From: JAVVEG01 sp032251455
GTDB taxonomy: Bacteria; Pseudomonadota; Gammaproteobacteria; Pseudomonadales; Pseudohongiellaceae
Length of the DNA stretch: 64,000 bases
NCBI GenBank assembly: GCA_032251455.1
Contig: JAVVEG010000006.1
Span: 62,001 to 126,000, forward strand
Direction of reading: 5' to 3'
Shown here: positions 36,154 through 45,081 of the stretch, piece by piece
Layout of the letters: the number at the start of each line of letters is the position of its first letter
Position numbering within the stretch: position 1 is the first letter of the stretch
Made by a program: the position numbers and the translations under genes
The notes under the pieces: generated by a model
Database searches by the model: none
The model's input: only the letters and a program-made list of their open reading frames with translations
Told to the model about the DNA's origin: nothing

Positions 36154-37464
36154 TTAATTCAGGTACGGGGACCATGACGGCTCACGTACATCGCCCTGCG
36201 CGGATGGTAAACGGAACTTGACTCGTCCGTCAATGGAAACGGCCTCAAGTACACCCCTGCCATTGTGCTTGGTGGCGAACATAATCATGCTTCCGTTCGG
36301 TGCCACGCTGGGAGATTCGTCTAGCGAAGTGTCAGTAAGGGTGATGATGCGCGCAGTCTCAACATTCAATATCGCTATTCGATAACTGTTGTCCTGTCGC
36401 GTTTCACGTCTGACATGAACCAGATTGACGCCATCGGGCAGCAACCGGCCTTTCGCACAATAAAAACAATCAAAGGTCAGACGCTCCGGGAAACCGCCAT
36501 CAAGACCTGATTGATAAATCTGGGGCTGGCCCGTCCGGTCAGAAGTAAAAATCACTGTCTGACTGTCGAGCGTCCAGCTGGGTTCCGTCTCTGCTCTGGG
36601 GTGGTTCGTGATCTGGCGCAACTCATTGGTTCGCAAATCCATCACATAGATATCCGGACTGCCATCCTTGGACAGCACCATGGCCAGTTTCTGGCCGTCG
36701 GGTGACCAGACCGGCGAACTGTTCAAGCCGCTGAAATTGGTGATCTGCCTGCGCTCTCCGGTGGCCAGTGTCTGGATATATATTCTTGGCAATGTGGACT
36801 CGAAGGACACATAGGCTATCTGCTGACCATCCGGCGACCAGGCTGGTGACATGATCGGCTCCTGGGATTCCACCAGCACCTGTGAACGACGGCCATCATA
36901 ATCCGCCAGTTCCAACCGGAACCAGGTCAACTCCTCGGATACATTCTCAGCCGACACATAAAGAATCTGCGTGGTGAAAGCCCCGCGCCGACCAGTAACC
37001 TGCTGATAGATGACATTGCTGATTTCATGACCGATATCGCGCAGCTGGGTAATATTGCCCGTCAACACTTCCCCAACCAGCATCTGTTCACGATTGATGT
37101 CAAAAAATTCATACTGCACCTGCACCAGTTGACTGCCGGCGGAACGCGTCACTTTTCCCACCAGAAGATATTGCTGCGCCAGAATGCGCCAGTCACGGAA
37201 ATGAACGGCACTGGCTTCGGACGGCAGACTCAGCATATTGGCACGCGACAAGGCCCTGAACTCACCAACCTGCTCCAGATCATTGCTGACAATCTGGGCC
37301 ACATCCTCACTGGCGCCAGTAAGGTCACCTTCCATGGCGAAGGGCACAATGGCGATGGGAATGGGATTATCCACCCCGCTGGTGATCTCAATATTCAATT
37401 CGGCCGCAAAGACTCCTGTGCAGAACACAAAACTCAACAGTGTTGTCAGCAAGCTGTTTTTCAT
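36154..37464 (-). CDS. tolB: Tol-Pal system protein TolB
   Basis: Periplasmic six-bladed beta-propeller that bridges TolA and Pal. It has 436 aa. A signal peptide (MKNSLLTTLLSFVFCTGVFA) is followed by an N-terminal D1 domain and repeated propeller blades with the WSPDGQ/WSPDGQKLA signature (for example at the PVWSPDGQKLAMVLSKDGSPD segment). The start codon overlaps the tolA stop (TGATG), consistent with coupling. Confidence 0.96.
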   Translation of the reverse strand: MKNSLLTTLLSFVFCTGVFAAELNIEITSGVDNPIPIAIVPFAMEGDLTGASEDVAQIVSNDLEQVGEFRALSRANMLSLPSEASAVHFRDWRILAQQYLLVGKVTRSAGSQLVQVQYEFFDINREQMLVGEVLTGNITQLRDIGHEISNVIYQQVTGRRGAFTTQILYVSAENVSEELTWFRLELADYDGRRSQVLVESQEPIMSPAWSPDGQQIAYVSFESTLPRIYIQTLATGERRQITNFSGLNSSPVWSPDGQKLAMVLSKDGSPDIYVMDLRTNELRQITNHPRAETEPSWTLDSQTVIFTSDRTGQPQIYQSGLDGGFPERLTFDCFYCAKGRLLPDGVNLVHVRRETRQDNSYRIAILNVETARIITLTDTSLDESPSVAPNGSMIMFATKHNGRGVLEAVSIDGRVKFRLPSAQGDVREPSWSPYLN

Positions 37465-38294
37465 CAGTTCAACAAGTCCTCTGGTCTGAAAGTCAATAAC
37501 AGGGAACGAAAATTACGTTCAAACATTCTTGGTGGCATGCCCTGCAACTCCGAAAACCTGCCAACCTGGAGTACCGCTGTCTCTGCTGCGCGGTCAAAGG
37601 CAAAATCACCACTGGACCGGACAATCTCCACATTACCGAGAATATCGCCAGTGGGCGCCAGCCTTAATCTCAACACCACAGTCATGCCATTACGGGCGCT
37701 GGGTGGTCGCGACCATTGTTCCTGAACCAGGTCATGAATGATTGCCAGATAGGCACCCACCATCTCTGCTTCGGTTTCTGCCAGCTCTCTGGCCTCGGCA
37801 TCACGCCGGGCCTGCTCTTCAGCAGCCTGGCGTTGTCTTTCCGCCTCCTGGCGTGCCGCCACTTCCTGAGCTCTGCGCTGCTGCGCAGCCAATTGCTCAG
37901 CTTCCTGCCGTTGTTGGACCTCCTGTGCCCTCTCCCGCGCCCTCTCCTGCTCTGCGGCCCTGCGCTGGGCCTCCTGCTGGCGCGCCAGCTCAGCTTCCCT
38001 CGCAGCAGCCTGTGCTGCAGCAGCTTCAGCCTGTGCTGCCTCCTGTCTTTGCTGTTCCGCCCTGCGTTCTGCTGCGCGCCGTTCTTCCTGCCGTTGTTGC
38101 TCACGTCTTTGCAGTATTTCTGCATTGCGCTGCTGCGGGTTCTCATTCACCAGAATCGCCTTGACTGATGGCGGTCTGATCACATCCAGCGTTTCAGTTT
38201 CAGCCTGCTCAAAATACAGCACAACGCTGATGATCAATGCATGAAACAGCACGGCAAAAAGGATGGACACTGGATAACCGTTAAACGCAGTCAC
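37464..38294 (-). CDS. tolA: Tol-Pal system protein TolA
   Basis: Inner-membrane protein that spans the periplasm and links TolQR to TolB/Pal. It has 276 aa: an N-terminal membrane helix (VSILFAVLFHALIISVVLYF), a long Ala/Glu/Gln/Arg-rich helix (about 50-170), then a TonB-like C-terminal domain (YLAIIHDLVQEQWSRPPSA onward). The helix composition is typical of TolA. Its central part is shorter than in E. coli TolA. Confidence 0.95.
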   Translation of the reverse strand: MTAFNGYPVSILFAVLFHALIISVVLYFEQAETETLDVIRPPSVKAILVNENPQQRNAEILQRREQQRQEERRAAERRAEQQRQEAAQAEAAAAQAAAREAELARQQEAQRRAAEQERARERAQEVQQRQEAEQLAAQQRRAQEVAARQEAERQRQAAEEQARRDAEARELAETEAEMVGAYLAIIHDLVQEQWSRPPSARNGMTVVLRLRLAPTGDILGNVEIVRSSGDFAFDRAAETAVLQVGRFSELQGMPPRMFERNFRSLLLTFRPEDLLN

Positions 38295-38363
38295 TATTTA
38301 CCCGTTCTTACCCATTTGTACCTGTTAATGCTTGCTTGAGCCGCACACCATATTTCACTGACC

Positions 38364-38810
38364 TCAAAGCTCATCCACTGGCCTGGTCACCAGATTTGGG
38401 CTCTCTATTCCGGCCGCCTGTAATACCGTCATCAACCGGATGAACGTACCATATCCGGCCGCATCATCGCCTTCAACAAACAACTGTATCTGGGGGTTGG
38501 CATTGACGATTATTCCCACCTGTTCGGCAATTCTGTCCAGCCCAACCGCCTGCTGCTGATCTTCTGCGGTAGCACCCAGACTGATGTAAAACTGATTGTC
38601 TGCTGAAATGGATATGACCAGGGTTTCGCGATTTTCATCGTAGGGCAGCGGCTCTGAATCCACCGGTGGCAAATCAACCTGTAATCCCTGGGTCAGCAAA
38701 GGTGCTGTCACCATGAAAACTATCAGCAAAACCAGCATAACATCTATATACGGAACGACGTTAATTTCAGACATCGGTTTCCTGCGTTTTTTGATGATCT
38801 CCATGGCCAA
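38364..38810 (-). CDS. tolR: Tol-Pal system protein TolR
   Basis: Inner-membrane ExbD-family partner of TolQ that forms the proton-driven motor. It has 148 aa. One membrane helix near residues 20-42 (YIDVMLVLLIVFMVTAPLL) carries the conserved Asp. The periplasmic ExbD domain ends in LVTRPVDEL. It lies 5 nt downstream of the tolQ stop. Confidence 0.95.
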   Translation of the reverse strand: MAMEIIKKRRKPMSEINVVPYIDVMLVLLIVFMVTAPLLTQGLQVDLPPVDSEPLPYDENRETLVISISADNQFYISLGATAEDQQQAVGLDRIAEQVGIIVNANPQIQLFVEGDDAAGYGTFIRLMTVLQAAGIESPNLVTRPVDEL

Positions 38811-38815
38811 ACGCC

Positions 38816-39526
38816 CTATTTATCCGGCTTGCTGTAGAGTTGACGATGCAGGATACTGGCAAATTCCTCGGTAAACATAATGTAATTATTGCTGATGATC
38901 TCGACCTTGGAGGAATAGCGATTGTAGGCCACCACGGCGGGAATCGCGGCAAACAGTCCCATGGCTGTTGCAATCAGCGCCTCGGCAATCCCGGGAGCAA
39001 CCACCTGTAGGGAGGCCTGGCTTTGCGAGGCCAGACTGATAAAGGAATTCATGATGCCGATTACGGTACCAAACAGACCGATATAGGGTGTTACCGAACC
39101 TACCGTGGCCAGAAAAGCCAGGTTCTTTTCCAGTTTTTCTTCCTCTCTCGAATAGGCAACTCTCATGGCGCGTTGCGCTCCACCCATGACGGCATCCGAA
39201 TTCACACCCTGTTGACGCAGGCGCATGAATTCCTTGAACCCGGCACGAAAAATACTTTCCATGCCACCCACGGGTTTGTTTTCCTTTTGCTGGTTGCTGC
39301 CTTCACGAAACAGCTGGCTGAGATCCATGCCTGACCAGAACCGCCTCTCGAAACTGATCATGCCCTGAGCAGCACTGTTCAATACCAGCCAGCGCTGAAA
39401 AATCATCACCCAGGAAACCACGGAGGCCAGGAACAGGATCAGCATGACAAACTGCACGATCGGGGTCGCTTCGAGAATCAATCCCCAGACACTTAATTCA
39501 CCCACCAGGCTTTCTCCATTGTGCAC
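38816..39526 (-). CDS. tolQ: Tol-Pal system protein TolQ
   Basis: ExbB-family proton channel component, 236 aa, with three membrane helices. VQFVMLILFLASVVSWVMIF is the first. The conserved TolQ/ExbB core is GSVTPYIGLFGTVIGIMNSF, and EALIATAMGLFAAIPAVVAYN is the third helix. The start is a GTG at 39526. It is the first gene of the tol run; a candidate -10 box lies about 42 bp upstream. Confidence 0.95.
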   Translation of the reverse strand: MHNGESLVGELSVWGLILEATPIVQFVMLILFLASVVSWVMIFQRWLVLNSAAQGMISFERRFWSGMDLSQLFREGSNQQKENKPVGGMESIFRAGFKEFMRLRQQGVNSDAVMGGAQRAMRVAYSREEEKLEKNLAFLATVGSVTPYIGLFGTVIGIMNSFISLASQSQASLQVVAPGIAEALIATAMGLFAAIPAVVAYNRYSSKVEIISNNYIMFTEEFASILHRQLYSKPDK

Positions 39527-39567
39527 GACAGCAACGAATTATTTTCCCGTTGCCTAAACTGTCGCGC

Positions 39568-39573
39568 ATTATA
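39568..39573 (-). promoter_or_regulatory. Candidate -10 box of tolQ
   Basis: TATAAT on the minus strand, with a GCGCG discriminator, about 42 bp before the tolQ GTG. No clear -35. The 218-bp gap up to ruvB (39527-39744), where ybgC is expected, otherwise holds no gene that I can recognise. Confidence 0.4.
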
Positions 39574-39744
39574 TGTTATCTGCTGCACTTCTCCTACACT
39601 GAGACAGGCGTTTAGCTGTTGAATTTTCAGTATTTGTGATCGGCTTTCGAACCGCAGTCATTAAACACGGATATTCTAGCTTTATCGCGCAGGAATATTG
39701 TCATGAGGCTGATCAAAAGTGGCAAAAATATGGCAGCCGGCCAC

Positions 39745-40779
39745 TCACTCTGCCCCAAAAAGATCATCCGCCTGAGCCGGCAGATCAAGACCAAACTGCA
39801 GATAGGCATGCCGGGTTACCATTCTGCCTCTGGGGGTACGCTGAATGAAACCCTGTTGTATCAGATAGGGCTCCAGTACATCCTCGATGGTGTCGCGCTC
39901 TTCACTGATTGCAGCAGCCAGACTGTCAATACCCACAGGGCCACCACCAAATTTTTCGATCATGGTCAGCAAGAGACGGCGATCCATATGATCGAAACCA
40001 TTCTTGTCTATGGCAAGCATGTCCAGTGCCTTGCTGGCAATCTCGCCGTTAACAACACCACTGGCACGCACCTGGGAATAATCCCGCACACGGCGCAGCA
40101 GGCGATTGGCAATACGGGGAGTGCCGCGTGATCGACGTGCTATCTCCAAAGCGCCCGGGTCATCCATCGTACAGGCCAGTATCTGGGCAGAACGCTTGAT
40201 GATAGTGCTCAACTCATCAATGGAATAAAACTCCAGACGTTGAATGATGCCAAACCGGTCCCGCAAGGGAGAGGTCAGCAGACCAGCCCGGGTAGTGGCA
40301 CCAACCAGGGTAAAAGGGGGCAGGTCAAGCTTGATTGAACGTGCCCCCGGTCCCTCTCCAATCATGATATCCAGTTGGTAGTCTTCCATAGCGGGATAAA
40401 GGATTTCCTCGATGGCGGGGCTCAGTCGGTGAATCTCGTCGATGAAAAGCACATCACCTGACTCCAGATTGGTCAACATGGCAGCCAGATCACCAGCTTT
40501 TTCCAGCACAGGGCCGGAAGTGGACTTGATCGAGACCTTGAGCTCATTGGCAATGATATTGGCCAGGGTGGTCTTGCCCAGGCCCGGAGGCCCGAAGATG
40601 AGGGTATGATCCAATGCCTCGCTGCGCTTGCGTGCAGCACTGATAAAGATACCCATCTGCTCCTTCACCGTGGCCTGACCGATGTAATCCTGCAGGCTCA
40701 ACGGGCGAATGGCACGGTCAATCGACTGTTCATTCGGAGTTATCGCAGCTGAAATCAACCGATCTTCCTCAATACTCAT
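39745..40779 (-). CDS. ruvB: Holliday junction branch migration ATPase RuvB
   Basis: AAA+ motor that drives branch migration with RuvA. It has 344 aa. Walker A is GPPGLGKTTLANI, Walker B LFIDEIHRLSP, sensor GATTRAGLLTSPLRDRFG, and the C-terminal winged helix ends in GRMVTRHAYLQFGL. The start overlaps the ruvA stop by 4 bp (ATGA). Confidence 0.97.
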   Translation of the reverse strand: MSIEEDRLISAAITPNEQSIDRAIRPLSLQDYIGQATVKEQMGIFISAARKRSEALDHTLIFGPPGLGKTTLANIIANELKVSIKSTSGPVLEKAGDLAAMLTNLESGDVLFIDEIHRLSPAIEEILYPAMEDYQLDIMIGEGPGARSIKLDLPPFTLVGATTRAGLLTSPLRDRFGIIQRLEFYSIDELSTIIKRSAQILACTMDDPGALEIARRSRGTPRIANRLLRRVRDYSQVRASGVVNGEIASKALDMLAIDKNGFDHMDRRLLLTMIEKFGGGPVGIDSLAAAISEERDTIEDVLEPYLIQQGFIQRTPRGRMVTRHAYLQFGLDLPAQADDLFGAE

Positions 40780-41399
40780 GCCAAACTCCTCAGTGCCAGC
40801 CTGATGAGCTCTTCACTGCTGGCCAGATCATCATGTTGTTTCAAGACCTGCATCACCACCCTTGCCGCTTCCTGTGGTTTGTAACCAAGGGCAATCAGGG
40901 CCGTTTCGGCATCGGCCGACATCTTGCGCTGGCTTTCCACTGCGGGAAGTGGCTCCGAGCCGCCCCCTGCACCGACACTTCCCTGCGCTTCCTCCCAGGA
41001 TTCCAGCTTGTCACGCATTTCCACAATCAGCCGCTCTGCTGTCTTCCTGCCAATCCCCGGCATTCTCACCATCGCCGAGACATCATTGTTGTTGACTGTC
41101 CTGATGAAATCATCAACTGCCATACCCGACAGAATGGCCAGTGCCATCTTCGGACCCACCCCGCTGATGCGGATAAGATGGCGAAACAGCAGGCGCTCGC
41201 GCAGCTCATGAAAGCCATATAGCAGCTGGGCATCTTCCCTGACCACCAGATGTGTAAACAACTGCACCTGCTGCCCTGGTGCAGGCAGCTGATAAATCGT
41301 GCTCATGGGAACCTGTAATTCATACCCTACGCCCTGCACATCAACCACAATGTCGGGCGCCTGCTTTTCCAGTAATACGCCTCTGATCCTTCCTATCAC
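40776..41399 (-). CDS. ruvA: Holliday junction DNA helicase subunit RuvA
   Basis: Tetrameric junction-binding protein that recruits RuvB. It has 207 aa. Domain I (MIGRIRGVLLEKQAP) is followed by helix-hairpin-helix motifs (ISGVGPKMALAILSGM and MPGIGRKTAERLIVEM), then the flexible domain III (ALIALGYKPQEAARVVMQVL) that binds RuvB. It overlaps ruvB by 4 bp. Confidence 0.97.
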   Translation of the reverse strand: MIGRIRGVLLEKQAPDIVVDVQGVGYELQVPMSTIYQLPAPGQQVQLFTHLVVREDAQLLYGFHELRERLLFRHLIRISGVGPKMALAILSGMAVDDFIRTVNNNDVSAMVRMPGIGRKTAERLIVEMRDKLESWEEAQGSVGAGGGSEPLPAVESQRKMSADAETALIALGYKPQEAARVVMQVLKQHDDLASSEELIRLALRSLA

Positions 41400-41424
41400 C
41401 GACCGTCCCTCATGCTATGTCATG

Positions 41425-41955
41425 TTAAGGTCTTTGTTGCAGCCGACTCCTGCTGAAGGAGGCCGCATCACTGATGCGCAGCAGGCCCGCCTGGGTATTG
41501 GCGTGACAGATTGCTATGGCCAGAGCATCGCTGGCATCCTCCTGCAACTTACCGGACAGCCCCAGCAGGATTTTCACCATATGCTGAACCTGGGTTTTCG
41601 CGGCGCTGCCACTGCCAGTAACCGTCTGCTTCACCTTTCTGGCGGAATACTCGGACAAGGGCAGATCCTGTTGCAGACAGGCAACCATGGCACTGCCACG
41701 GGCCTGTCCCAGCTTCAGCGCCGATGCGACACTCTTGCCCAGGAAAACCTCCTCGATGGCAGCCTGCTGCGGGGAATACTCGACTATTATCTGGGTAATA
41801 CCCTCAAATATCTGTTTCAGGCGCAGTTGATGAGTCTCATTCTGCAGGCGCAGGCAGCCTGAACAGACATATTCAAACCTGTTGCCAAGCGCATTGATGA
41901 TGCCGTATCCGGTCAGACGCGAACCCGGATCAATACCTAGGATGAGGGCCATCAA
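41425..41955 (-). CDS. ruvC: Holliday junction resolvase RuvC
   Basis: Endonuclease that resolves Holliday junctions with RuvAB. It has 176 aa. Acidic catalytic residues are visible in LGIDPGSRLTGYG, IEEVFLGKSVASALKLGQARG and EDASDALAIAICH. It lies 25 nt upstream of ruvA. The gene begins with two ATGs (41955 and 41952). Confidence 0.96.
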   Translation of the reverse strand: MMALILGIDPGSRLTGYGIINALGNRFEYVCSGCLRLQNETHQLRLKQIFEGITQIIVEYSPQQAAIEEVFLGKSVASALKLGQARGSAMVACLQQDLPLSEYSARKVKQTVTGSGSAAKTQVQHMVKILLGLSGKLQEDASDALAIAICHANTQAGLLRISDAASFSRSRLQQRP

Positions 41956-41987
41956 CTATCCTTATCAACTCAGGGATGGCAGACAGC

Positions 41988-42734
41988 TTACTGTAAACGC
42001 TCCAGCACGTCATCTGGAATACTGGCGTTGGAGTACACTTTCTGTACATCATCCAGATCCTCCAGATGATCCAGCAATGGCAGCAGTTTTTCCGCCAGCT
42101 CCTGATCCAGCACAACGTGGGTGGCAGCGATCATGGTAACAGCCGAATCAAGCATTTCGATACCAGCATCCTTGAGCAGATCCTTGACTCTGCCCAGTTG
42201 CTCCGCAGCACAGATGAGTTCAATACTGCCATCTTCCTGTCTGCTCAAGTCTTCGACGCCTGCATCAAGAGTCAACTCAAGCACCCTGTCCTCGTCGGCA
42301 CTGTCTGGAAGTATCACATATCCCTTTTTTGAGAACAGATAGGATACAGAGCCACTGGTGCCCAGATTGCCACCAAATTTGCTGAAGCCATGCCGGACTT
42401 CCGCAACCGTTCTGTTCTTGTTGTCGGTCAGGGTTTCCAGCAGCACCGCCACCCCGCCCGGCCCATAACCTTCATAGACCAGTTCTTCCAGGTTTTCGTT
42501 TTCCTGGGTGCCGGCACCTCTGGCAATGGCCCTGTCGATGGTGTCACGTGTCATATTGGCGCTCAGCGCCTCATCGACTGCCGCACGCAGGCGTGGATTG
42601 TCCGCAGGAGAATCACCCCCAAGCTTGGCTGCAACCGTCAGCTCCCTGATCAGCTTGGTGAACATCTTGCCTTTCTTGGCGTCCTGCCTGGCCTTTCTGT
42701 GTTTGATATTGGCCCATTTGCTGTGTCCGGCCAT
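41988..42734 (-). CDS. yebC: YebC/PmpR/TACO1 family protein
   Basis: Conserved 248-aa protein. The N-terminus MAGHSKWANIKHRKARQDAKKGKMF is diagnostic. Members have been described as transcription regulators (PmpR) and, more recently, as translation factors that help ribosomes through proline-rich stretches. The window includes proS, but no functional link can be read. It lies between aspS and ruvC, the usual order. Confidence 0.95.
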   Translation of the reverse strand: MAGHSKWANIKHRKARQDAKKGKMFTKLIRELTVAAKLGGDSPADNPRLRAAVDEALSANMTRDTIDRAIARGAGTQENENLEELVYEGYGPGGVAVLLETLTDNKNRTVAEVRHGFSKFGGNLGTSGSVSYLFSKKGYVILPDSADEDRVLELTLDAGVEDLSRQEDGSIELICAAEQLGRVKDLLKDAGIEMLDSAVTMIAATHVVLDQELAEKLLPLLDHLEDLDDVQKVYSNASIPDDVLERLQ

Positions 42735-42745
42735 GGATCAACTCC

Positions 42746-44509
42746 TTACTGCTGCTCGCGCAATCGGATATTCAATTCCCGCAACTGTTTACTGGAGACC
42801 AAACCCGGCGCATCCGTCAACGGACAGGCAGCAGACTGGGTTTTCGGGAAGGCAATCACCTCTCTTATCGAAGTCGCCCCGGTCATCAGCATGATCAGAC
42901 GGTCCAGACCAAAAGCCAGGCCACCATGTGGCGGACACCCCGATGCCAGCGCAGTCAACAGAAAGCCGAATTTCTCCTCGGCTTCCTCTGGCCCTATGTC
43001 CAGCACCTCAAATACTGTCTGCTGCATTTCAGGCTGGTTGATACGAATGGAGCCGCCACCCAGCTCAGTGCCGTTGAGCACCATGTCATAGGCCCGGGAC
43101 AAGGCATTGCGGGGCTCAGCCTTCAGCTCTTCGGGCGTACAGGATGGCGCCGTGAATGGATGATGCAGCGAGTTCAGGCTGCCATCACCCGCCAGCTCGA
43201 ACATCGGAAAGTCAATCACCCAGAGAGGTGCCCAAGGCTTGTCCAGCAGACCCAGCTCATGGCCGACATGCACACGCAGGGCCCCCATGGCTTCATTGAC
43301 CACCTTGATGCTGTCTGCACCAAAAAATACGATATCGCCATTGCCGGCACCTACCCGGGCCAACACATCCCGGACCACCTGTTCAGGCATGAATTTGATG
43401 ATTGGTGATTGCAAGCCTTCCAGACCAGAATCGAGATCATTGACCTTGATCCAGGCCAGGCCTTTTGCACCGTAGATAGCGACAAATTTAGTGTAATCAT
43501 CTATCTGCTTTCGGCTCAGGGCTGCCCCACCGGGCACTTTCAGGGCAACAACCCGGCATTCGGGATTGTTGGCCGGGCCACTGAACACCTTGAAATCAAC
43601 CTCCTGCATCAAGTCAGCAATGTCAGTCAGTTCCAGCGGTATACGCAGATCCGGCTTGTCCGAACCATAGCGACGCATGGCTTCGGCGTAGGTCATTTTG
43701 GGGAAATCACCAAGCTCCACCGCCAGATGATCAAGAAAGATACGGCGAATCATGGCTTCGGCAACACGCATGATCTGGTCTTCATTCATGAAGGATGTTT
43801 CGATATCGATCTGGGTGAACTCGGGTTGCCGATCGGCGCGCAGATCCTCATCCCGAAAACATTTGGCTATCTGGTAATAGCGGTCAAGCCCGGCCACCAT
43901 CAGTATCTGTTTGAATAACTGAGGAGACTGCGGCAAGGCAAAAAACCGGCCTGGATGAGTCCGGCTTGGCACCAGATAATCCCTCGCTCCTTCCGGGGTC
44001 GCACGGGTCAGCAGAGGGGTCTCTATGTCAAGAAAGCCTTCACCATCCAGGAAGTTGCGAATCGAGTTGCTGACCTTTGAACGAAACTGCAGACGCTTCA
44101 TCATCTCGGGTCGGCGCAAATCGATATAGCGATAACGCAGGCGCACATCTTCACCCACATCGGCGTGCTCGTCCAGTTGGAAAGGTGGTGTTCTGGCGGC
44201 ACTGAGTACCAGCAGGGATGAACCCAGCACTTCTACCTGACCAGTACCCATATCCGTATTGCTGGTTCCTTCCGGGCGCAGACGCACAGTGCCGCTTACC
44301 TGCAGGACATACTCGCTGCGCACCTGTTCGGCGGCGGCAAAACTCTCCCTGGCGTCCGGATCGAAAACCAGTTGCACAATGCCGGCGCGATCGCGCAAAT
44401 CCAGGAAAATGACGCCACCATGATCGCGGCGGCGGTGTACCCAGCCACAAAGGGTCACCGTTTGACCTGTGAAAGTTTCGTTTAAATCTCCGCAATAATG
44501 GCTGCGCAT
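42746..44509 (-). CDS. aspS: Aspartyl-tRNA synthetase
   Basis: Class IIb synthetase charging tRNA-Asp. It has 587 aa, the bacterial length. OB-fold (VTLCGWVHRRRDHGGVIFLDLRD), class II motif 2 (AKCFRDEDLRADRQPEFTQID), the GAD insertion domain (about 290-400), and motif 3 GLAFGLDRLIMLMTG. Its substrate tRNA-Asp(GUC) is at 14467-14543. It lies upstream of yebC by 11 nt and downstream of the FmdB gene. Confidence 0.97.
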   Translation of the reverse strand: MRSHYCGDLNETFTGQTVTLCGWVHRRRDHGGVIFLDLRDRAGIVQLVFDPDARESFAAAEQVRSEYVLQVSGTVRLRPEGTSNTDMGTGQVEVLGSSLLVLSAARTPPFQLDEHADVGEDVRLRYRYIDLRRPEMMKRLQFRSKVSNSIRNFLDGEGFLDIETPLLTRATPEGARDYLVPSRTHPGRFFALPQSPQLFKQILMVAGLDRYYQIAKCFRDEDLRADRQPEFTQIDIETSFMNEDQIMRVAEAMIRRIFLDHLAVELGDFPKMTYAEAMRRYGSDKPDLRIPLELTDIADLMQEVDFKVFSGPANNPECRVVALKVPGGAALSRKQIDDYTKFVAIYGAKGLAWIKVNDLDSGLEGLQSPIIKFMPEQVVRDVLARVGAGNGDIVFFGADSIKVVNEAMGALRVHVGHELGLLDKPWAPLWVIDFPMFELAGDGSLNSLHHPFTAPSCTPEELKAEPRNALSRAYDMVLNGTELGGGSIRINQPEMQQTVFEVLDIGPEEAEEKFGFLLTALASGCPPHGGLAFGLDRLIMLMTGATSIREVIAFPKTQSAACPLTDAPGLVSSKQLRELNIRLREQQ

Positions 44510-44539
44510 ACTGTATTCCCGTTGCCTTGTTGGTTGTCT

Positions 44540-44836
44540 TCAAGCCGCCGGAGCGGGTTTCTTGTTGCTTGTTTCCGTCTTGGCAACTGCTGCAGTGCCA
44601 GCTGCAGCACTACCTGCTTCAGTTGATGCCGGCTGGGTACCATGCCGCTTGTTGCCAGTCTTGAAATCTGTCTCGTACCAGCCACCACCCTTTAACCTGA
44701 AACTGCTGGCGGAAACCAGCCTGACCAGCTCTGGCTGGTCGCATTCAGGGCATTGCTGCACAGGCTGATCATTGATTTTCTGCAAAACCTCCACACGATG
44801 CCCACAACTACCACATTGATACTCATAGATCGGCAT
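44540..44836 (-). CDS. FmdB family zinc-ribbon protein
   Basis: Small 98-aa protein with an N-terminal zinc ribbon: YEYQCGSCGHRVE and QQCPECDQPELVRLV, two CxxC knuckles. The C-terminus is Ala/Lys-rich and low-complexity. The function is unknown; in many bacteria it is found next to aspS, as here. Its 5' leader holds a 13-bp tandem repeat, and the copy nearest the start carries a GAGG that may serve as ribosome-binding site. Confidence 0.85.
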   Translation of the reverse strand: MPIYEYQCGSCGHRVEVLQKINDQPVQQCPECDQPELVRLVSASSFRLKGGGWYETDFKTGNKRHGTQPASTEAGSAAAGTAAVAKTETSNKKPAPAA

Positions 44837-44837
44837 A

Positions 44838-44876
44838 ATTCCAGCACCTCATTCCTGCACCCCATTCCAGCACTTT
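44838..44876. repeat. 13-bp tandem repeat (x3) in the fmdB leader
   Basis: Three units, ATTCCAGCACCTC, ATTCCTGCACCCC and ATTCCAGCACTTT, lie end to end directly upstream of the fmdB ATG. On the coding strand two of the units carry a purine run (GAGG, GGGG) like a Shine-Dalgarno sequence. Confidence 0.75.
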
Positions 44877-44983
44877 AGACAAAAATGCATTCAGGCAGCT
44901 CGCCCGGTTTCAAAACCCCGCATTATAACCCAGAAAACCTTCTACTGGCAGTCTGTCCAGCGCTTAAAACACGACATTAGCAC

Positions 44984-45012
44984 TTGCTAGGCAAGAGCCA
45001 ATACTATATAAA
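44984..45012 (+). promoter_or_regulatory. Promoter of the HU-like gene
   Basis: -35 TTGCTA (44984-44989), 17-bp spacer, -10 TATAAA (45007-45012), giving a leader of about 60 nt. Confidence 0.6.
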
Positions 45013-45081
45013 TACCGGCCATACAGCGCATCAAGCGCTGAACACCAAGACCGTAAACCTTCAACCAAAAAGAGAATGGGC

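Noticed and set aside
39627..39848. Short frames in the ruvB-tolQ gap as remnants of ybgC
   Set aside because: None shows the YbgC hot-dog-fold signature or reads through the gap without overlapping ruvB.
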